The translations under genes were made by a program, and so were the position numbers. The notes under the pieces are model-generated. The model ran no database searches and was not told the origin of the DNA. It was given only the letters and a program-made list of their open reading frames with translations. Source: DATIRA01 sp963766505 (GTDB taxonomy: Bacteria; Pseudomonadota; Gammaproteobacteria; Steroidobacterales; Steroidobacteraceae). From it: a DNA stretch of 64,000 nt. Location: contig CAVYAL010000001.1 in assembly GCA_963766505.1 (NCBI GenBank), positions 434,001-498,000 on the forward strand, in the 5' to 3' direction. Position 1 is the first letter of the stretch, and every line of letters starts with the position of its first letter. This document shows, piece by piece, positions 45,976-57,565 of this stretch.

Positions 45976-47151
45976 TTATACGCGCTCGAGGATCGTGGCG
46001 ATGCCCTGGCCGAGGCCGATGCACATCGTGGCCAGCCCGAGCTCGCCGCCCTTCCATTCCATGACGTTCAGCAGCGTCGTGGTGATGCGGGCCCCCGAGC
46101 AACCAAGCGGATGTCCCAGCGCGATGGCGCCGCCATTGAGGTTGATGCGCTGGTCCATCACCTCGAGCAGCCCGAGGTCCTTGATCACCGGCAGTGACTG
46201 CGCCGCGAACGCCTCGTTGAGCTCGAGATAGTCGATGTCGTCCATCTTGAGCCCGGCCCGCTTCAGCGCCTTCTTCGTCGCCGGCACGGGACCGTAGCCC
46301 ATGATCGCCGGATCCACGCCTGCCACCGCCATCGAGCGGACCTTCGCGCGCGGCTTCAGCCCGGCCGACTTCGCGCGCTCCGCGCTCATGACCAGCATGG
46401 CCGAGGCGCCGTCGGAGATCGCCGAGGAGGACCCCGCGGTCACCGTGCCATTCCTCGGATCGAATACCGGCCTCAGCGACGCGAGTCCCTCCAGCGTCGT
46501 GTCGCCGCGGATGACCTCGTCGACGTCGCAAAGCACCCGCACGCCGTTGGCGTCATGCCCCTCGATGCCGACGATCTCGTTTCTGAAGCGACCTTCGCTG
46601 GTAGCTTCCGCTGCCTTGAGCTGCGAACGCAGCGCGAACTGGTCCTGCTGCTCGCGTGTGATGCCGTGCATGCGCCCGAGCATCTCGGCCGTGAGGCCCA
46701 TCATGTTGGACGCCTTCGCGTACTGCTTCGATGCGGCCGGGTTCAGGTCCACCCCGTGCGTCATGCCGACGTGGCCCATGTGCTCCACGCCGCCGATCAG
46801 GAACACGTCGCCCTGGTTGGTCATGATCTGCGCTGCCGCCGTGTGCAGCGCCTGCATCGACGAGCCGCAGAGCCGGTTCACGGTCTGCCCGGGCACCGTG
46901 TGCGGCAGGCCTGCCAGCAACAGCGCGTTGCGGGCCACGTTCATGCCCTGCTCGAGGGTCTGGTTCACGCAGCCCCAGATGACGTCCTCGACCTCCGCCG
47001 GCTCGAAGCCCGGGTTGCGCTCGAGCAGCGCCCTGATCAGCGCAGCGGACAGTTCCTCGGCGCGCACGTTGCGGAACATGCCGCCCTTCGATCGGCCCAT
47101 CGCCGAACGCACGCCGTCGATGATCACGACATCGCGGGAATTGAGACTCAT
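45976..47151 (-). CDS. fadA: 3-ketoacyl-CoA thiolase (acetyl-CoA acyltransferase)
   Basis: The 391-residue thiolase has active-site Cys95 in NRLCGSSMQALH, the GGVEHMGHVGM loop, NEAFAAQS and the second Cys in NGGAIALGHPLGCSGAR. It completes beta-oxidation by releasing acetyl-CoA. A GGAGAG box precedes ATG 47151, and the gap to the fadB stop is 35 bp, so the genes form a fadBA operon. Confidence 0.95.
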   Translation of the reverse strand: MSLNSRDVVIIDGVRSAMGRSKGGMFRNVRAEELSAALIRALLERNPGFEPAEVEDVIWGCVNQTLEQGMNVARNALLLAGLPHTVPGQTVNRLCGSSMQALHTAAAQIMTNQGDVFLIGGVEHMGHVGMTHGVDLNPAASKQYAKASNMMGLTAEMLGRMHGITREQQDQFALRSQLKAAEATSEGRFRNEIVGIEGHDANGVRVLCDVDEVIRGDTTLEGLASLRPVFDPRNGTVTAGSSSAISDGASAMLVMSAERAKSAGLKPRAKVRSMAVAGVDPAIMGYGPVPATKKALKRAGLKMDDIDYLELNEAFAAQSLPVIKDLGLLEVMDQRINLNGGAIALGHPLGCSGARITTTLLNVMEWKGGELGLATMCIGLGQGIATILERV

Positions 47152-47186
47152 GGTGATCTCTCCGTTTTTCCTGGTGTGCTTCGGGC

Positions 47187-49338
<2,152 letters not shown>

Positions 49339-49498
49339 GAGGTATCTCCCGTCGACGTAATACAGAGGGTGCCGGCCCCAGGCACCGGCAGAACAGGCAC
49401 ATCTTGCCGCACTGCAACACGTGAGTGTATCCGCGTAATGCGCAAACGGCACGCCCGGTGCCGCGACACGCCCGGTCCCGGGCTAGACTCAGGAGCCT

Positions 49499-51475
49499 AT
49501 GAGAACCAAGATCCTGCTGCTCGTCCTCTCGATTCTCGCTCCGCCGGCCTGGGCGGACAGTCATGCGCAGGCGCGCGAGGCCTTCCGTGAAGCGCTTGCA
49601 CGCGTCGAAGCCGGTCAGCCGGACGATCCGGCCAGCGACAGCGAGTCGCTGCGCGCATACCCGCTGTACAGCTACCTCGAGGAGGCAAGGCTGTCCCGGA
49701 CCCTGAAGTCCGTTCCCGGCAGCGCGCGTGGTCAGGGCTTGCTGCCCGTGGACTCGGACATCGAGGCATTCCTCGGCCGGCACGGCGAGGAGCCCGTCTC
49801 CCGCGGACTGCGCCGTGCATGGCTCGCGAGCCTGGCGGACCGGGCGCACTGGGAAAAATACCTCGAGCAGTATCGTCCCGAGATCGATGACGGAGCGACG
49901 CGGGGCTGCCAGGCCCTGGTAGCCCGTATTCGCCTGGGCCGGACCGCCGGCCTCGCCGAGGACATCTCCGAGACCTGGCTGAGCCCGAAGAGCCTGCCGG
50001 ATGCCTGCGACCCGGCCTTCGCCTGGCTGAAGGACCAGGGCCGACTGAGCGCCGAACTGATCGAGCGCCGTGCGCGGCTGGCGCTGGCCGATGGCGAGAG
50101 CGGACTCGCGCGCTACCTGGCTCGCTCGCTGCCCGAAAACCGCGCCGCGCCGCTGCTCACCTGGGCAAACCTGATCGACCAGCCGGTCGGAAACGTCGAT
50201 GCATTGATCGCGAACCCGTCGCGAGCCGTGGAGCCGGCGGCGCTGCTCGCCGGCTGGTCACGGCTCGCGCGGCGCGATCCGGACGGGGCGGCCGCCCGAT
50301 TCCCGGAGCTGGTCGCGGCGCGCGGGCTGGACTCGCGCTCCGCAAGTCCTTATGCGCTCGCCACTGCGCTCGGTGCCTCGTGGAGCCGGAAGCCATACGC
50401 ACTCGAGTACTTCGGGCGTGCAGTTGTCGAGGACTTCGACGAGGTGGCTCACGAGTGGCACGTGCGTGCCGCGCTCTGGGCCGGCGACTGGGCCCGGGCT
50501 GCGCGTGCAATCGAGGCCATGCCAGCGGAACTCCGCGAGCACAGCCGATGGCGATACTGGTCGGCCCGGGCTGCGGAACAGCTCGGCGACCCCGAGGCGG
50601 CTCGCGCAGGCTATGCAGCCGTCGTGCCGACCGACAACTGGTATGCGGTCCTCTCCGCGGCGCGGCTCGGCCAGTCCTTCGCTCCGACGCTCGAGCCGAT
50701 GGCGATCACCGATGAGGGCGTCAGCGAAGTCAGTCGCCTGCCGGCGATGCTGCGGGCGAGGGAACTCGAGCTCAGCGACATGCGCGGCGAAGCCGGCAGC
50801 GAGTGGCGGGCCAGCTTCGAGTCGCTGACACCTTCGCTGCAGCTGCAGGCGATCGGGCTGGCCTCGAGCTGGGGCTGGCACCTCGAGGCCGTAGCCGCGG
50901 CCGCCAGGCTCGGGCTGTTCAACGACTACGAGCGACTCTACCCTCGGCCCTACGATGCGGAAGTGCGCAAGAGCGCCCAGTTCACCGGCCTCGCACCGGA
51001 ACTCATCTACGCGATCATCCGACAGGAGAGCCTCTACCGCGCGGACGCCGCCTCGAGCGCGGACGCGCTGGGACTGATGCAGCTGCTGCCCACGACGGCG
51101 ACGCGCACGGCCAAGCGCTGGGATCTCCCGGCCCCGACTCGCACCAGCCTGCTCGTTCCCTCCGTCAACGTGCCGCTGGGCTCGGCGACGCTGAAGAGCC
51201 TGCTCGACCGGGCTGATGGCCAGACGGTGCTCGCGATGGCCGGCTACAACGCTGGACCGGCCGCGGCACGCCGCTGGCTGCCCGCTCAGCCGATGGACGT
51301 GGACGTATGGGTCGAGAACATCCCGTACAACGAGACACGCGGCTACGTGCAGCGGGCCTCGTGGCATACCGTGGTATTCCGCTGGCTGGCGGAACGCGAG
51401 GCACGGAACTACGCGAACTGGCTGGGACAGCTGAAGCCGCCCGGCGTGGACGCTGCCTTGAAGTCCGGGAGTTGA
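49499..51475 (+). CDS. slt: Soluble lytic murein transglycosylase (Slt70-like)
   Basis: A signal peptide (MRTKILLLVLSILAPPAWA) precedes a long alpha-superhelical U-domain (20-490) and a C-terminal lysozyme-like domain. The catalytic Glu510 lies in IIRQESLYRADAASSADALGLMQLLP; MAGYNAGP and YNETRGYVQR follow as family marks. Slt cleaves glycan strands to 1,6-anhydro-muropeptides in the periplasm. The gene is divergent from fadB, with 160 bp between them; its last 67 bp are antisense to the next gene. Confidence 0.92.
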   Translation: MRTKILLLVLSILAPPAWADSHAQAREAFREALARVEAGQPDDPASDSESLRAYPLYSYLEEARLSRTLKSVPGSARGQGLLPVDSDIEAFLGRHGEEPVSRGLRRAWLASLADRAHWEKYLEQYRPEIDDGATRGCQALVARIRLGRTAGLAEDISETWLSPKSLPDACDPAFAWLKDQGRLSAELIERRARLALADGESGLARYLARSLPENRAAPLLTWANLIDQPVGNVDALIANPSRAVEPAALLAGWSRLARRDPDGAAARFPELVAARGLDSRSASPYALATALGASWSRKPYALEYFGRAVVEDFDEVAHEWHVRAALWAGDWARAARAIEAMPAELREHSRWRYWSARAAEQLGDPEAARAGYAAVVPTDNWYAVLSAARLGQSFAPTLEPMAITDEGVSEVSRLPAMLRARELELSDMRGEAGSEWRASFESLTPSLQLQAIGLASSWGWHLEAVAAAARLGLFNDYERLYPRPYDAEVRKSAQFTGLAPELIYAIIRQESLYRADAASSADALGLMQLLPTTATRTAKRWDLPAPTRTSLLVPSVNVPLGSATLKSLLDRADGQTVLAMAGYNAGPAAARRWLPAQPMDVDVWVENIPYNETRGYVQRASWHTVVFRWLAEREARNYANWLGQLKPPGVDAALKSGS

Positions 51476-52045
51476 GCAGTCGGCACGGGTGCCTCGAGCA
51501 GTTGTTGCCAGTCATCCAGGAAACCCTGCGCGTGGCTGATGCCGCGGGCTGCGAGAACCTGGGCTACGCGACGGAATTCGTCCTCCGCCAGGCCCAGCCG
51601 CAGCGGCAGCAGTCGCTCGTCCACGTCGGCGTCGCCTAGCGAGAGCAGCGCGGCGAACGTCGCTGGGACGTTCAGGGCCAGGCGCCGCCGGATCCACTCG
51701 AGCACGTCCAGCACGGCTGCATCGCGGCATTCGAGCGGCACCGGACCTCGCGCGACATAGTCGAGCGCAGCCGCGAACACGATGTCCTCGTCCGCGTCGC
51801 CGAGCGCAGCGACGGCGAACGCGCGCGACGGCCACCGCCCCTGGCGTACGGACTCCCGGATACCGTGCAGGAATTGCAGACGCGTGGCGAGTCGCGCCGC
51901 CACTCAGCGCACTCCAGTAGCAGACGAGCGCGCGGCTCAGCGCCGGCGCACGCTGATCGCCTGCCAGGCGAGCGCAGGCCAGGATCAGTTCCGCAGGGGG
52001 GTCGCCGTCCGACGGACTCGCGACAAGTCGTTTCGATGATTGCAT
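51409..52045 (-). CDS. Hypothetical helical protein, probably frameshifted
   Basis: Two frames that look coding adjoin: MQSSKRLVASPSDGDPPAELILACARLAG... from ATG 52045, then AARLATRLQFLHGIRES... to the stop at 51409. Removing one base near 51901 joins them into a ~211-residue protein with many short amphipathic helices (for example DEDIVFAAALDYVARGP, DERLLPLRLGLAEDEFRRVAQVLAARG). No family is recognised. A GGAGG box lies 11-15 bp before the ATG. The end overlaps the Slt gene on the other strand by 67 bp, which lowers confidence. Confidence 0.45.
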
Positions 52046-52338
52046 TCATGGCCAAACCTCCAGGCCCTTCTGGGCGTTGCAGACCTGGCCGGTGGCTCTG
52101 ACGAGCGGCGCGCGATGGACGCGCCTGGATACGAAGCACCCTGCGCGCCATGCATCGAGCGCCGGAGGGTTGGACGAGAGGTCACCCGCTTCGTTGCCTT
52201 CCGGCCGCATCCGCACCTACCGGTGCATGCCACCTTGCCCGGGCAGGCAGGTTGGCGGGGACTCGCGTCCCGTTCTTGATGCTGGGCAGGATTCTACCAG
52301 CGGCCGCGCACGGGGCAAGCTGCGCCGGGCCCCGGCAA

Positions 52339-52947
52339 TCAGTGCAATACCGAGATACCGAAGCCCGGCGCCAGGTTGCGCAGCAGCCAGTCGGTCGGGA
52401 TGAATACCAACAGCACGAAGCCCGCCAGCAGCAGGCCCAGATAAACTGACGGGGAGAATCGCGTCTGTTCCCGCCCGAGTCCGTACGTCCAGTTGATGTT
52501 CTTCTCGGGCGTGCTCACCCAGCGGCTCCAGGGCAGCACGACGGCCGCGAGCGCTATCGCGCCAGGCAGTCCGAGCCGGGCGTCGTAACCGTAGGCAATC
52601 AATAACCACAGCAGCACCAGCGGCAGAGGCACGTGGAACAGCGACAAGCCGCGCAGCAGCTTCGGTCGCTCGGGCTCGAACATGTAGTCCGTCAGGCCCG
52701 TGACCCTCCGCCGCAGCACGATCCGCGCGATGAAGTCCACGTTCCACAGCGTCTCCGGCGCGAGCACCGCGACCGCCAGCACGCTCGCGAGAGCCCTGCT
52801 CTCGAGCCACATCGCGGGCACCGCGCCGATCAGCGCGATGTCCGAGAACCAGAGGAAGTTCTTCCAGCCATAGTTGCGCCACCAGATCACGACGATGCAG
52901 GCGACGAATGCCGTGTAGGCGAGCTTGAACCACAGGGGAATCAGCAA
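52339..52947 (-). CDS. Conserved-type integral membrane protein, unknown function
   Basis: The 202-residue product has about six hydrophobic spans and conserved-looking soluble loops DYMFEPERPKLLRGLSLFH and STPEKNINWTYG. It starts at TTG 52947 with a GAGGA box. I recall similar membrane proteins of unknown function in other proteobacteria, but cannot name the family. The 293 bp between it and the preceding gene (52046-52338) contain no ORF, RNA or repeat that I can support. Confidence 0.65.
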   Translation of the reverse strand: MLIPLWFKLAYTAFVACIVVIWWRNYGWKNFLWFSDIALIGAVPAMWLESRALASVLAVAVLAPETLWNVDFIARIVLRRRVTGLTDYMFEPERPKLLRGLSLFHVPLPLVLLWLLIAYGYDARLGLPGAIALAAVVLPWSRWVSTPEKNINWTYGLGREQTRFSPSVYLGLLLAGFVLLVFIPTDWLLRNLAPGFGISVLH

Positions 52948-52968
52948 AGCGTCCTCGCCTGTCGGGAG

Positions 52969-54003
52969 TCAGTCGTGCAGCTCGATCACGTCGCCGTCGG
53001 CGACCACGTGCTCGCGTCCGACCTGCTGGCCGTCAGCCTGGACCGACGGCCCCCAGGCGCGCGCGTACTTGAGCGTGTGCTCGAGCTCCCTGTGCACCAG
53101 CCGCGCGACATCGCCCACCGTCTGCCCACGGCTGAGCGTGAACGGCCGCTCCTTCTCCACCGGCTTCCCCGGGGCCTTCGTGTACACGCGCACGATGCCG
53201 AGCCGCTCGAACAGCCACGGCGCCAGCGTGCCGAGACCGGCGCCGGACTCGGCCGAGACCAGCATTGCGGGAAAATGCGGGCGCTCGAGTTCCTCGAGCA
53301 CCTCCAGATCCCGCTCGGGATCGCCCAGCAGGTCTGCCTTGTTCGCAAGCAGCAGCGTCGGCAGGTGAATCGCGAATACGTCCTGCGCACCCTCGACCTC
53401 CGCTTCGGTTCCGGCGGCAGCTTCATCCGCGGGCCAGCGAGTCTCGAGCGTCACGCGGCGCCCGGCAAGGGCGGCGCGCACGTCGGCGATCTGCTCGATG
53501 CAGTCGGGATCGGCCAGGTCCACGACGAGCAGCGCTGCATCGGCAGACTGCAGCGTGCTGCCGAGCCAGGGCACGGGATGCTCCACTGCGACCGGTGGCA
53601 GGTCCACCAGCTGGAAGCTCACGTCGTCGTGACGCAGCATCCCTGGTTCCGGGTACTGCGTCGTGAACGGAAACGGTCCCGACCTGGCGGATGACCCGGT
53701 GAGCCGCGTGTGCAGCAGCGACTTGCCGGCATTCGGCGGACCGACGATCGCGAGCTGCGCGGCCCCTTCGGGCCGCACCACCAGCGCGGGGCCGCTTCGT
53801 GCGCCGCCCTTCTTCGGCCCGGCGAGTTCCTCGTCGAGCTCTCGTATGCGACGCTTCAGGTCGGCCTGCAGGTGATCCGTGCCCTTGTGCTTCGGTATGA
53901 CGCGCAGCATCTCCCGCAGGTGCTCGAGCCGCTCCGCCGGGTCACGCGCCTTGCGGAAGGCGTCGGCGGCGGCCTTGTATTCGGGTGACAGGTTTGCGGG
54001 CAT
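52969..54003 (-). CDS. GTPase with TGS domain (DRG/Obg-like)
   Basis: The 344-residue protein has an N-terminal helical coiled-coil part (1-70), the G1 loop IVGPPNAGKS, G3 region VDLPP, G4 motif NKADL and a C-terminal TGS domain (YTKAPGKPVEKERPFTLSRGQTVGDVARLVHRELE in parts). This layout is like DRG/Obg translation-linked GTPases, not the tRNA-modifying ones. It is divergent from zwf with 59 bp between starts. ATG 54003; an upstream in-frame start at 54090 lies inside zwf and is unlikely. Confidence 0.82.
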   Translation of the reverse strand: MPANLSPEYKAAADAFRKARDPAERLEHLREMLRVIPKHKGTDHLQADLKRRIRELDEELAGPKKGGARSGPALVVRPEGAAQLAIVGPPNAGKSLLHTRLTGSSARSGPFPFTTQYPEPGMLRHDDVSFQLVDLPPVAVEHPVPWLGSTLQSADAALLVVDLADPDCIEQIADVRAALAGRRVTLETRWPADEAAAGTEAEVEGAQDVFAIHLPTLLLANKADLLGDPERDLEVLEELERPHFPAMLVSAESGAGLGTLAPWLFERLGIVRVYTKAPGKPVEKERPFTLSRGQTVGDVARLVHRELEHTLKYARAWGPSVQADGQQVGREHVVADGDVIELHD

Positions 54004-54062
54004 CGGTTGCCGGGGTCTCGCCGCTCGGGGTCGTGCTAGCTTAGCCGACTGCAGGAGGCCGC

Positions 54063-55466
54063 ATGACGATCCAGGACCATTCCGACGCACTGGTGATCTT
54101 CGGCATCACGGGCGACCTCGCCTACCGGAAGATCTTCCCGGCGCTGTTGAACCTCGAGCGGCGTGGACGGCTGCCGCCGCTGCTGGTCGGCGTCGCGCGA
54201 GGTGAGACGAGCCGCGAGTCGCTGCTGAAGCGCATTCGGCGCAGCCTCGAGGAACACGGCGGACCCGTCGACGGCGACGCCGCCGAACGACTGGGCGGAA
54301 AGCTCGCGCTGGTCAATGGCGACTATCGGGAGGACAGCACGTTCCGGGCACTCCGTGACGCGCTCGACGGCGCGGAGCGTCCGTGCCACTACCTGGCGAT
54401 CCCGCCGAGCCTCTTCTCGACCGTCGCCGGCAAGCTCGGCGACTCCGGCTGCGCACGCGGGGCGCGGGTCGTGGTCGAGAAGCCGCTGGGGCGGGATCTC
54501 GACAGCGCGCGGACCATCAACCACGCGCTGCTGGGGGTTTTCGATGAATCCTCGATCTTCCGCATCGATCATTTCCTCGGCAAGGAGCCGGTGCAGAACC
54601 TGGTCTATTTCCGCTTCGCGAATGCGTTTCTCGAGCCCGTATGGAATCGCGACCACGTCGCCAACGTGCAGATCACGATGGCCGAGAGCTTCGGCCTGCA
54701 GGGCCGCGGGCGGCTGTACGAGGAACTCGGCGCGGTGCGCGACGTCGTCCAGAACCACCTGCTCGAGGTGCTGGCGATGCTCGCGATGGAACCGCCCATC
54801 TCCACCGACGCCGAGGCGATGCGTGACGAGAAGACGAAGGTGTTGCGTGCAGTTCGAACCCCGGCGGGTCGCAGCATCGTGCGTGGCCAGTACCAGGGTT
54901 ACCGGGGCGAGGACGGCGTGAACCCCCACTCGGACGTCGAGACCTTCGCGGCATTGCGCTTCGACATCGATTCCTGGCGCTGGGCGGGCGTGCCGTTCTT
55001 CGTCCGCACCGGCAAGTGCCTGGCCGTCACCGCGACCGAGGTCATGGCGACGTTTCACCGACCGCCGCAGCGCCTGTTCGACGAGCCACTGCCCCGCCGC
55101 GTCAATTACCTGCGCTTCCGGCTGGGACCAGACCGGCTGGCGATCGCGCTGGGCGCGAGAGTGAAGATGCAGGGCGAAGCGAACGTCGGCCGGGAGATCG
55201 AGCTGCTCGCCTGCAGCGAGCGTCCGGAGCAGATAACGCCCTACGAGCGTTTGCTCGGCGACGCGATGAAGGGCGATGCGAGCCTGTTTGCGAGGCAGGA
55301 CTCGGTCGAAGCGGCCTGGGGCATCGTCGATGAGCTGCTGGCCACAGGGCCGCAGGCCGAACCCTACAGTCCCGGCTCATGGGGACCGGCGTCGGCCAGC
55401 CGGATGGTCGAGGCGCACGGAGGCTGGTACGACCCCCCGGCCGAGGGGCTGCCCGCGTGCGAATGA
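54063..55466 (+). CDS. zwf: Glucose-6-phosphate 1-dehydrogenase
   Basis: The 467-residue enzyme oxidises glucose 6-phosphate with NAD(P)+. It has the cofactor motif FGITGDLAYRK, the VVEKPLGRDL strand and the substrate-binding RIDHFLGKEPVQN with the catalytic His. The first residues of the domain fit ATG 54063. It is followed by pgl with a 4-bp overlap, so the first two steps of the pentose phosphate/Entner-Doudoroff entry form one operon. Confidence 0.95.
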   Translation: MTIQDHSDALVIFGITGDLAYRKIFPALLNLERRGRLPPLLVGVARGETSRESLLKRIRRSLEEHGGPVDGDAAERLGGKLALVNGDYREDSTFRALRDALDGAERPCHYLAIPPSLFSTVAGKLGDSGCARGARVVVEKPLGRDLDSARTINHALLGVFDESSIFRIDHFLGKEPVQNLVYFRFANAFLEPVWNRDHVANVQITMAESFGLQGRGRLYEELGAVRDVVQNHLLEVLAMLAMEPPISTDAEAMRDEKTKVLRAVRTPAGRSIVRGQYQGYRGEDGVNPHSDVETFAALRFDIDSWRWAGVPFFVRTGKCLAVTATEVMATFHRPPQRLFDEPLPRRVNYLRFRLGPDRLAIALGARVKMQGEANVGREIELLACSERPEQITPYERLLGDAMKGDASLFARQDSVEAAWGIVDELLATGPQAEPYSPGSWGPASASRMVEAHGGWYDPPAEGLPACE

Positions 55467-56146
55467 CGGTCGCCCCAGATACGGCCGCGGTCGCGCGTCA
55501 GGCAGCAGCCGGAATCGCCGCGCGCTGCGAAACAGCGATCCGCGAGCGTGGATGTGCCTTGATTGCGGTCAGTGGCGGGACGACACCCTGGCGGATGCTG
55601 GCCGAGCTCTCGACATTGCCGCTGCGCTGGGAGTCGATCTTCGTGGCGCAGGTGGACGAGCGGGTCGCGCCGCGGGGCGACCCCAGGCGAAATCTCACTC
55701 GTCTCGAGCAGGTCCTGGTGCGCGAAGGCCCGCTGCCGGCCGGGCAGCTGCTCCCGATGCCGGTCGAGGAGCCTGATCTCGAGGCAGCGGCGCGCAGCTA
55801 CCAGGCGACGCTCGAGTCCGTGGCGGGCGTTCCAGCCGTGCTCGATCTCGCACAACTCGGGCTCGGCACGGATGGACACACGGCCTCGCTGCTGCCAGGG
55901 GACGCGGCGCTCGAGATCCAGGATCGCGATGTTGCGATCACGGCGCCATACCAGGGACTGCGACGGATGACGCTGACCGTGCCGGCGCTGGCCCGTGCGC
56001 GCGAGCTGCTCTGGCTCGTCACCGGCACGGCCAAGTCGGAGGTGCTGCGGAGCTTGCTGAGCGGCAACGGGGACATCCCGGCACTGCGCCTGCCGACTCG
56101 GCGCGCGATGCTGTACGCCGACCCGGAGGCGGCTGACGCGCGCTGA
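55463..56146 (+). CDS. pgl: 6-phosphogluconolactonase
   Basis: The 227-residue DevB-type lactonase shows VSGGTTP, FVAQVDERVAP, and LGLGTDGHTASLLPG, the latter containing the catalytic His. It hydrolyses 6-phosphogluconolactone to 6-phosphogluconate. The ATG overlaps the zwf stop. The product of this pair feeds the 6-phosphogluconate dehydrogenase encoded on the other strand about 450 bp away. Confidence 0.92.
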   Translation: MTVAPDTAAVARQAAAGIAARCETAIRERGCALIAVSGGTTPWRMLAELSTLPLRWESIFVAQVDERVAPRGDPRRNLTRLEQVLVREGPLPAGQLLPMPVEEPDLEAAARSYQATLESVAGVPAVLDLAQLGLGTDGHTASLLPGDAALEIQDRDVAITAPYQGLRRMTLTVPALARARELLWLVTGTAKSEVLRSLLSGNGDIPALRLPTRRAMLYADPEAADAR

Positions 56147-56514
56147 CCGGCGAGTCTGGCTCCAACCCACTGAACTGCCGTCTACTGCCATTTCAGGCTA
56201 TCTGCCATGCCACAAATGTCAGTTCTGGCAGTCAACGGCCAGTCACCAGCCCGCAACAGCATGCCAAGTCGCTGATTTCCGGCCCGGATCCCGCAACGGA
56301 CAGACTGGCATCAGGCTTGCAGCAGTTGTTGCAGGTACTTGATCAGGATCGACCCGCTTTGCGCTCGACCGAACAACCGCACACACGTCACCACCGGGCG
56401 GCACGGATGCATTGTCACGCGGCCGGCCCGGGTCTAGCTCCCCCGATGCAGTCAGGGACCTTGCGGAGTCACCCGGTGGCGACGTGTTCTCGACCGCGGA
56501 CCGATTGACCCCCT
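56147..56514. other. Non-coding stretch between pgl and gnd
   Basis: No credible ORF. The first part contains repeated TGCC/GGCA pieces that can pair (CTGCCA near 56199, TGGCAG near 56225). With the two hairpins and T-run that follow, it may be a long 3' untranslated region of pgl or an independent small RNA. I could not fit it to any RNA family I know. Confidence 0.35.
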
Positions 56515-56568
56515 GGCGTCCCCCAAGGACGCCTTTCGGCCCGCGCCATCTGGCGCGGGCTCTTTTTT
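56515..56568 (+). terminator. Double hairpin with T-run (strong intrinsic terminator)
   Basis: GGCGTCC (56515-56521) pairs with GGACGCC (56527-56533); then GCCCGCGCC (56539-56547) pairs with GGCGCGGGC (56552-56560) followed by TCTTTTTT. The T-run is on the plus strand only, so it ends transcripts coming from pgl or from the stretch after it, not from gnd. Confidence 0.85.
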
Positions 56569-56598
56569 CGCGCTGCGGGGCTGCATGAAGAGGCCATC

Positions 56599-57510
56599 TC
56601 AACGCGCCCGCTTGACCGCGTGACCGCCGAACGCCTGGCGCATCCTTGCCAGCAGCCGGTTCTTGTAGTCCGCCTTTCCCTGGCTCGCGAATCGCTCCAT
56701 CAGCGAAACCGTCATCACCGGGGCCGGCACGCCGAGCTCGATCGCCTCGGTGGCTGCCCAGCGGCCTTCACCTGAATCCGCGACCAGCGGGGCCACCGAT
56801 GCGAGCGAGTCGTCCTCGGCCAGGATCTGCGCCGACAAGTCGAGCAGCCAGGAGCGGATCACTGTGCCATGGCGCCAGGATTCCGCGATTTTCGCGACAT
56901 CGAGCTGAAGCTCCTGCCTGGCCCTCAGCAACGCAAATCCCTCTGCATAGGCCTGCATCAGGCCGTACTCGATTCCGTTGTGCACCATCTTCGCGTAATG
57001 CCCCGATCCGGCTCCCCCGCAGTGCAGCCAGCCGCGGTCCGGCGCAGGAGCGAGGACCCTGAGGAACGGCTCCAGCCGAGCGACGGCCCCACGCGTCCCT
57101 CCGACCATGATCCCGTAGCCGTTCTCCAGCCCCCAGACCCCGCCCGAGACGCCGGCATCGACGAAATCGATGCCTTGTGCCGAGAGGCTCGCCGCTCGCC
57201 GCAGGCTGTCGCGGTAAAACGCGTTGGCGCCGTCGACGAGCAGGTCACCTGTGGCAAGGCTCGAGGACATGAACTGCACCGTCTCCTCGGTCGGAGCGCC
57301 CGCCGGCAGCATCATCCAGAGGACTCGCGGGGCGGGAAGCGCCTCCACCAGCGCCTCGAGCGTCTCGACAGTCCGGACCCGGGCTTCGCCGACGAGCCCC
57401 GAGCGTGCTCCGGCCGCGCGGTCCCATGCCACGACGTCCAGGCCGCCGCGAGCGATGCGCCGCGCCATGTTGCCGCCCATGCGGCCGAGTCCGACCATGC
57501 CGATCTTCAT
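56599..57510 (-). CDS. gnd: 6-phosphogluconate dehydrogenase, decarboxylating (short form)
   Basis: The 303-residue protein is the short, single-domain-repeat class (YqeC/GntZ-like) with MKIGMVGLGRMGGNMARR, the GGVWGLENGYGIMVGG loop (DAGVSGG), and HNGIEYGLMQAYAEGF with the catalytic His/Asn and Lys in GHYAKMVHN. It forms ribulose 5-phosphate, probably with NAD as in many short forms. ATG 57510; an upstream start at 57573 is not supported by family length. Confidence 0.9.
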   Translation of the reverse strand: MKIGMVGLGRMGGNMARRIARGGLDVVAWDRAAGARSGLVGEARVRTVETLEALVEALPAPRVLWMMLPAGAPTEETVQFMSSSLATGDLLVDGANAFYRDSLRRAASLSAQGIDFVDAGVSGGVWGLENGYGIMVGGTRGAVARLEPFLRVLAPAPDRGWLHCGGAGSGHYAKMVHNGIEYGLMQAYAEGFALLRARQELQLDVAKIAESWRHGTVIRSWLLDLSAQILAEDDSLASVAPLVADSGEGRWAATEAIELGVPAPVMTVSLMERFASQGKADYKNRLLARMRQAFGGHAVKRAR

Positions 57511-57565
57511 CGCGCAGTTCCCCTGTACCGCTGGCTCGTCCATGCAAGCGTAGCACCGACGACGC

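Noticed and set aside
51672..52151. 160-residue frame MNAIIETT... from ATG 52049
   Set aside because: Although its ribosome site is slightly better placed, the downstream residues are Arg/Ser/Cys-rich as in a shadow frame, while the neighbouring frame from ATG 52045 looks like protein. An early frameshift between the two cannot be excluded.
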